Shown piece after piece: positions 12,349-14,995 of a stretch of DNA of 14,995 nucleotides (position 1 is its first letter; every line of letters starts with the position of its first letter). Below the pieces are notes generated by a model. It saw only the letters and a program-made list of their open reading frames with translations, made no database searches and was not told where the DNA came from. The DNA is from an uncultured Sphingomonas sp. (GTDB lineage: Bacteria > Pseudomonadota > Alphaproteobacteria > Sphingomonadales > Sphingomonadaceae), in contig CAMLSA010000077.1 in assembly GCA_946482655.1 (NCBI GenBank), positions 1 through 14,995 of the forward strand. Reading direction: 5' to 3'. Position numbers and translations under genes: made by a program.

Positions 12349-14120
12349 TGCCCAGGCGCTTCACCGCCTCCGAGCTTGCGTCGATGGAGCTGCCCGGCTT
12401 CTCGGCCACCAAGCGCGGCATCCTGGCCTATCTCGACAAGAACGACGTCGCACCCGCCGACTTCGGCGGTCGCGGCTCCGCCGGCCTGTACCGCGTCGAA
12501 GATCTGCCGGTGAAGATGCGCTCGGCGCTGGAAGAGCGCCTGGCGCCCCGCGGGAAGGTCCGGCCGCCTGTCGCGACCAACGACATCGCCCGCGGCGCCG
12601 GCCGTCCCAGGGGCTCCGACTTCTGGACGCGGCACCCCGATATCGCGGATGCGGTCGAAGCTATTCTCGCGCGGCAGAAGCTGGCGGCGCCCCGCGTCCG
12701 CGAGCTGCTCGAGACAAGATATATCGAGCTCCCGTCCGATCGGTCGCTGCAGCGCTTCATAAAGGCTTATGAAGCGGCGCGGCCGGCGCTGCTCGCCAGC
12801 ACCCGCGACCCTGATCTGTTCAAGGGCAAATATCGCCTCGCCCTCGGCAGCGCCGACGGCGGCGTCACCCGCGCCCATGAACTGTGGGAGCTCGATACCA
12901 CCCCCGCCGATGTCCTGACCAAGGGCGGACGCATGGCGATCCTCGGCGTCATAGACCGTTTCAGCCGCCGCGCCCGCTTCATGGTCGCCCCATCGGAATC
13001 GGGCCAGTCGGTGCGGCGCCTGCTGATCGGCACGATCGAGGCCTGGGGCGTGATGCCCGAGATCGTCGCGACCGATCAGGGCTCGGGCTACATCAACAAG
13101 TCGATCGTCTCGGCGCTCGAGGCGCTCGGCATCGAGCACCGGCCGTGCCCGCCGGGCAGCCCCGAGAAGAAGCCCTTCGTCGAGCGCGTGTTCGGCACCT
13201 TCACGCGCGAGCGGGCCGAGCTGCTCGAAGGCTATGCCGGCCACAACGTCGCCGATGCCCAGCGGCTCCGTGCCAGGGCGAGGAAGGAAACCGGCCGCGC
13301 CGTCGTGGTGCCCGAGCTGGAGGCCGACGAGCTTCAGGCGATTCTCGATGCCTGGGTCGATGGCGTCTATCACCTCCGCCGCCACGGCTCGCTCGGCATG
13401 TCGCCCATGGCGAAATGGCAGAGCTGCGCCGCGACGCCGGCCGCGGCGCCGAGCCGCGACAAGCTGCTGATCGCGCTCTCCGCCTTCGTCGGCCCGGCCG
13501 TGGTCGGCAAGCGCGGCGTCCAATGGAAGCGCGGGCGCTACTGGTCGGCCGAGCTCGCCGCCTATGTCGGCCGGTCCGTCCTGGTCCGCCGCGACGAGGA
13601 CGAGCTCGGCGAGCTCTTCATCTTCGACGAGGCCGGCCGCTTCATCTGCACGGCCGTCAACGCCGAGCGCGCGGGCCTGTCGGAGGAAGCCTTCGCGACC
13701 GTCTCTCGCCGCCAGCAGGCCGAATATATGAACAGGGCGCGCGCCGAGCTCCGCGTGAAGCAGAGCAAGTTCCGCTTCGAGGACGCCCGCGACGAGCTGC
13801 TCCGCAAGGATGCCGAGGCCGCGGGCAAGCTCACCTCCCTTCCCAGGGCGAAGGTCGGGCGCTCGACGCCGGTCCTCGATAGCCTCGCCGAACCGGTTCC
13901 CCTGCCGCAGCCGGTCGATCCCGCGCTGGTCGCCGAGCGTGTCGCCCGCGCCGATCGCCTGATCGCCGACGCGGAGGCCAATCATGTCGTGCCGGCCGAC
14001 CAGCTCGCCTGGGCCCAGGCCTTCGTGAAGGGCGCCGCCTACGCGAGCTTCAAGGCCCGCGAAGCCAGCGGCTTCGGGGCGGGCGCCGTCCTCAATTTCA
14101 AACTGCCGAACAGGAGGTAA
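12345..14120 (+). CDS. MuA-like DDE transposase
   Basis: This is a 591-residue transposase. Residues 5-62 are the Mu-type winged helix that binds the phage enhancer or ends (FTASELASMELPGFSATKRG, then GLYRVEDLPVKM). The RNase H-like core holds Asp184 (LWELDTTPAD), Asp244 (IVATDQGSGYI) and Glu280 (KPFVERVFGTF), with exactly 35 residues between the second Asp and Glu. Residues about 370-440 are the Mu C-terminal beta-barrel (KRGVQWKRGRYWSAELAAYVG). The end is helical and basic and should contact the ATPase and ClpX, as in Mu. All catalytic residues are intact. The ATG overlaps the parB-like stop; a second ATG directly follows and could be used. Confidence 0.97.
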   Translation: MMPRRFTASELASMELPGFSATKRGILAYLDKNDVAPADFGGRGSAGLYRVEDLPVKMRSALEERLAPRGKVRPPVATNDIARGAGRPRGSDFWTRHPDIADAVEAILARQKLAAPRVRELLETRYIELPSDRSLQRFIKAYEAARPALLASTRDPDLFKGKYRLALGSADGGVTRAHELWELDTTPADVLTKGGRMAILGVIDRFSRRARFMVAPSESGQSVRRLLIGTIEAWGVMPEIVATDQGSGYINKSIVSALEALGIEHRPCPPGSPEKKPFVERVFGTFTRERAELLEGYAGHNVADAQRLRARARKETGRAVVVPELEADELQAILDAWVDGVYHLRRHGSLGMSPMAKWQSCAATPAAAPSRDKLLIALSAFVGPAVVGKRGVQWKRGRYWSAELAAYVGRSVLVRRDEDELGELFIFDEAGRFICTAVNAERAGLSEEAFATVSRRQQAEYMNRARAELRVKQSKFRFEDARDELLRKDAEAAGKLTSLPRAKVGRSTPVLDSLAEPVPLPQPVDPALVAERVARADRLIADAEANHVVPADQLAWAQAFVKGAAYASFKAREASGFGAGAVLNFKLPNRR

Positions 14121-14123
14121 CCC

Positions 14124-14900
14124 ATGACCGCAACCGATCTGCATTCCTCGACTGCCATGTTCGGCAGTTGGGCCGCGCTGGGCAACATGACCCTCGCGCT
14201 GGACACCATGAACGCGGCGATCCAGGCCAGCGAAGGGACGCCGCGCATGTGCGTCTTCTTCGGCAAGTCGGGGATCGGCAAGACGGTCTCCGCCGCCTAT
14301 GTCGCCTCGCTCACCAATTCGGCCTATCTCCTTGCGCGCTCCGTGTGGACGCGCCGGGCCTTCCTCGAGGCACTCGCGGCCGAGCTCGGAATCGCCCGCC
14401 TGGAGCGCACCGCCACCCGCCTGATGGATCAGATCGTCGAGCAGCTGCAGTCGCAGCCCCGGCCGCTACTGATCGACGAGATGGATCACCTTGCCCGCAA
14501 CCAGGTGACCGAGGTCATCCGCGACATCTACGACGCGACCGATATCCCGGTGATGATGATCGGCGAGGAGAAGCTCCCCGCCAAGCTCAAGGAGTGGGAC
14601 CGCTTCGACAACCGCCTGCTCGAGGTCGCCCAGGCGCTGCCGGCGTCCCTCGACGACGGCCGCCTCCTGCGCGACTGCTATTGCCGCCATGTCTCGGTAT
14701 CGAACGACCTGGTCGACTATTTCACCGAGCGCTGCGACGGCGTGACCCGCCGGATCATCGTCAATCTCACGCGCGCCACCCGCATTGCGGTCGACGAGCT
14801 CGGCACGACGGCGATCGACCGCAAGCTATGGGGCAACCGCGAGGTGCGGAACGGCGATCTGCCGATCCTCCGCCACGCCAGGCACCATAAGAGCCATTGA
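14124..14900 (+). CDS. MuB-like transposition ATPase
   Basis: This is a 258-residue AAA+ ATPase that activates the transposase and selects target DNA. Walker A is GKSGIGKT at 47-54 and Walker B is LLIDEMD at 115-121. A sensor-like region follows (IPVMMIGEEKLPAKL), then an arginine-containing segment (DRFDNRLLEVAQAL) and a C-terminal helical domain. Only 46 residues precede Walker A, so the separate N-terminal helix-turn-helix of Mu B (312 residues) has no room here. AGGAGG is built into the last codons of the transposase gene, with the ATG three bases after its stop, so the two are coupled. The call is secure. Confidence 0.95.
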   Translation: MTATDLHSSTAMFGSWAALGNMTLALDTMNAAIQASEGTPRMCVFFGKSGIGKTVSAAYVASLTNSAYLLARSVWTRRAFLEALAAELGIARLERTATRLMDQIVEQLQSQPRPLLIDEMDHLARNQVTEVIRDIYDATDIPVMMIGEEKLPAKLKEWDRFDNRLLEVAQALPASLDDGRLLRDCYCRHVSVSNDLVDYFTERCDGVTRRIIVNLTRATRIAVDELGTTAIDRKLWGNREVRNGDLPILRHARHHKSH

Positions 14901-14995
14901 TGCGCAGCCGGGGGGCACCAATCCAGCGCATCTGGACCGCAATTCGCGTGCTGCGCCAGTTCGATTTGACGATGCTCGCCATGGCGGCGTCGACG
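14900..14995 (+). CDS. Start of a small, probably DNA-binding early protein
   Basis: The ATG overlaps the ATPase stop (TGATG), and 32 codons are visible before the right edge. The sequence (RIWTAIRVLRQFDLTMLAMAAST) looks like the first helices of a helix-turn-helix, a gene type commonly found just after the B gene in transposable phages of alphaproteobacteria. Being cut by the edge, it cannot be assigned further. Confidence 0.6.
   Translation, partial: MRSRGAPIQRIWTAIRVLRQFDLTMLAMAAST

Larger units (their letters stand above)
1..14995. mobile_element. Mu-like transposable siphovirus prophage (internal part)
   Basis: The window carries a MuA-like DDE transposase with its ATPase partner, a Ner-like regulator and an S24-type repressor. 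It also carries a contiguous head and tail operon with a Mu I/Z-type protease, major capsid, gp36-like connector, virion morphogenesis protein, tail tube, chaperones and tape measure. This gene set defines a transposable phage. There is no contractile sheath gene, so the tail should be long and flexible, as in the B3 and D3112 group rather than Mu itself. Neither phage end was recognised, and both edges cut through phage genes. Confidence 0.93.

Noticed and set aside
12884..13882. A 332-codon plus-strand frame inside the transposase
   Set aside because: It is an Arg/Gly/Pro-rich out-of-frame shadow with no start signal.
11997..14144. A 715-codon open frame on the minus strand opposite the transposase
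   Set aside because: It is antisense to an intact DDE transposase with all catalytic residues, has Arg/Gly/Ala-rich shadow composition, and lacks a ribosome binding site. High GC produces such frames.
1..14995. CRISPR arrays, tRNA genes or insertion sequences
   Set aside because: No regular spaced repeats, tRNA-like cloverleaf or IS-type terminal repeats were seen. The only transposase is the phage's own.

Overview
This window is about 15 kb of a transposable (Mu-type) prophage with a siphovirus-like virion. The DNA is very GC-rich with alphaproteobacterial coding style, and a sphingomonad host is my best guess. That guess comes from composition and protein style, not from a host marker gene. 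No clear chromosomal host gene, tRNA or rRNA was seen, and neither phage end was identified.

Left part (1-7206, minus strand, transcribed leftward) is a compact late operon. In transcription order it holds a Mu I/Z-like protease with a nested scaffold start, a capsid cement protein, the major capsid protein (GTG start), a small protein with a helix-extension-helix (HeH)-like end, a 19-codon mini-ORF, a gp36/DUF1320-type head-tail connector with an extra N-terminal domain, a virion morphogenesis protein, a tail terminator, a small unknown protein, the tail tube, a pair of tail assembly chaperones joined by a GGGAAAT -1 frameshift site, and the N-terminus of the tape measure. No sheath gene is present between connector and tape measure, hence the siphovirus call. 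Stable hairpins follow the capsid gene and the tail tube gene.

Middle part (7207-9566). A divergent control region with a perfect 12-bp dyad separates the late operon from a rightward four-gene cassette (lipoprotein, 76-aa and 61-aa unknowns, DUF2786 protein). A leftward exported protein of unknown function (likely a moron) lies just downstream of the repressor.

Right part (9567-14995). A LexA/CI-type self-cleaving repressor faces a rightward early operon across a 91-bp region that contains a perfectly symmetric 36-bp operator-like dyad. The early operon encodes a Ner-like regulator, an exported protein with an HExxH zinc-protease motif, two small unknowns, a ParB-like protein with a 21-bp palindrome in its own gene, the MuA-like DDE transposase, the MuB-like ATPase and the start of a further small, possibly DNA-binding, protein. 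Most genes overlap by ATGA or TAATG junctions, so translation is coupled in both operons.

The layout is unusual. Early and late operons diverge from the repressor region, and terminase, portal and MuF-type minor head genes are missing from the place just upstream of the protease where Mu carries them. They may lie further along the early operon beyond the right edge, or they may be lost.
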